Shown piece by piece: positions 6,467 through 6,922 of a stretch of 6,922 nt of DNA; positions within the stretch are counted from its first letter, which is position 1, and every line of letters begins with the position of its first letter. This DNA is from DATBAK01 sp036787815 (GTDB lineage Bacteria; Actinomycetota; Acidimicrobiia; IMCC26256; PALSA-610), in the NCBI GenBank assembly GCA_036787815.1, contig DAIQOP010000212.1, forward strand, positions 1-6,922, in the 5' to 3' direction. Below the pieces are notes generated by a model, which saw only the letters and a list, made by a program, of their open reading frames with translations, was not told where the DNA came from and searched no databases. A program made the translations under genes and the position numbers.

Positions 6467-6922
6467 GTGGCCGAGCGCGCGAGCCCGCGATCCCGGCAGC
6501 ACCGGCGGGGGCGACGGACGCTGCGCGTCCTCGGCACGGTGTTGATCGCCGCGGCCGTGCTCACCGTCGCGCTCGTCGGCACCTCGGCCCGTCGCGACGC
6601 GCGCGCCGCCTCACCCTCGACCAGCGCGTCCGCGAGCGAATTCGCGCTCTCCACGACGCCGCTGTGGTCGCCCCGGCGCATCCCGCAGGTCATCGCATCC
6701 TTCGTGTCGCGTCGCCAGTTCGTTGCGTCGGTCGGCGGCTTCGCGGCTCCCGGACGCTGCGTCGCGGTCGACGGCCCGGCGGGTCCGCTCGTGCGCGTCG
6801 ACGCCGGCGCGCCGCTCGCGCCGGCGTCGACGCAGAAGCTCCTCACGGCCGCCTCGGCGCTTGCCGTACTCGGACCGGCGCACGTGTTCACCACGCGCCT
6901 CGCGACGAGCGCTCCGCTCTCC
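6467..6922 (+). CDS. dacB: D-alanyl-D-alanine carboxypeptidase/endopeptidase (PBP4, peptidase S13), N-terminal part (cut by right edge)
   Basis: The first 152 codons of an exported serine penicillin-binding protein that trims or cleaves peptidoglycan peptide stems outside the membrane. The key evidence is LAPASTQKLLTAASALAVLGP (117-137): the SxxK motif S121-T-Q-K124 in the usual S13 setting, followed by the FTTRL strand (141-145). The upstream GRCVAVDG...VRVDAGAPL also fits the family. Residues 1-20 are very Arg-rich, 21-39 are hydrophobic (VLGTVLIAAAVLTVALVGT), and ARA-AS (45-49) could be a signal peptidase I site. GRRTL (15-19) loosely resembles a twin-arginine signal, but this is weak. The GTG start is inferred: it lies two bases after the synthetase stop and places the signal peptide correctly; no clear Shine-Dalgarno is seen. 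The later SxN and KTG motifs are outside the window. A class A beta-lactamase-like protein is less likely. Confidence 0.82.
   Translation, partial: MAERASPRSRQHRRGRRTLRVLGTVLIAAAVLTVALVGTSARRDARAASPSTSASASEFALSTTPLWSPRRIPQVIASFVSRRQFVASVGGFAAPGRCVAVDGPAGPLVRVDAGAPLAPASTQKLLTAASALAVLGPAHVFTTRLATSAPLS
6795..6833. repeat. 17-bp perfect inverted repeat with 5-base loop inside dacB
   Basis: GCGTCGACGCCGGCGCG at 6795-6811 is matched exactly by its reverse complement at 6817-6833, with CCGCT between. In mRNA it would form an all-Watson-Crick, mostly GC hairpin over codons 110-123, ending one codon before catalytic K124. There is no T-tract, so it is not a standard terminator. Confidence 0.85.

Noticed and set aside
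6304..6894. 196-codon minus-strand frame at the right end
   Set aside because: It lies opposite the synthetase 3' end and dacB. The plus-strand reading there has a signal peptide and SxxK, while this frame has Arg/Ala/Thr-rich low-complexity content.
1..6922. Mobile element, prophage, CRISPR or tRNA signals
   Set aside because: No transposase or integrase motifs, no terminal or regularly spaced repeats, and no tRNA-like fold were seen; apart from the synthetase linker, codon use looks even.

Overview
The window is GC-rich, with codons that almost always end in G or C, GTG starts, 4-base stop/start overlaps and a possible leaderless promoter. Together these suggest an actinobacterium-like genome. 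A free-living soil or aquatic high-GC actinobacterium (for example an Acidimicrobiia-like lineage) is my best guess, but nothing in the sequence fixes the taxon. There are no rRNA or tRNA genes, insertion sequences, CRISPR arrays or phage genes. The window is almost fully coding, and the longest stretch without a gene is 73 bases.

Left half (1-2582, minus strand): an amino-sugar operon read right to left. It holds a GH84 enzyme (O-GlcNAcase / beta-N-acetylglucosaminidase) with every catalytic residue of the family in place and no export signal. A soluble family 2 glycosyltransferase follows, then the N-terminus of a NagA-type N-acetylglucosamine-6-phosphate deacetylase that runs off the left edge. 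Both junctions are 4-base overlaps (GTGA, ATGA), so the three proteins are probably made in a coupled way. Together they could transfer a sugar inside the cell, remove GlcNAc and salvage it. A GlcNAc kinase would be needed to link GH84 to NagA and is not in view.

Centre (2583-2623): a 41-base divergent intergenic region. Its core, GGTAG-G-CTACC, supplies overlapping -10-like hexamers to both strands. The leftward gene is probably leaderless. The rightward gene has a G-rich Shine-Dalgarno.

Right half (2624-6922, plus strand): an AMP-forming acyl-CoA synthetase, then a single-chain ADP/NDP-forming acyl-CoA synthetase, then the N-terminus of an exported D-Ala-D-Ala carboxypeptidase (PBP4/DacB, peptidase S13) that runs off the right edge. 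The NDP-forming enzyme has its ATP-grasp half before its CoA-binding half, and the join lies in a stretch with strikingly different codon use. The carboxypeptidase gene carries a perfect 17-bp inverted repeat ending just before the catalytic lysine codon.

The most interesting points are the cytosolic-looking GH84/GT2/NagA operon, the codon-use scar at the fusion seam of the NDP-forming synthetase, the dacB hairpin and the compact overlapping divergent promoter.
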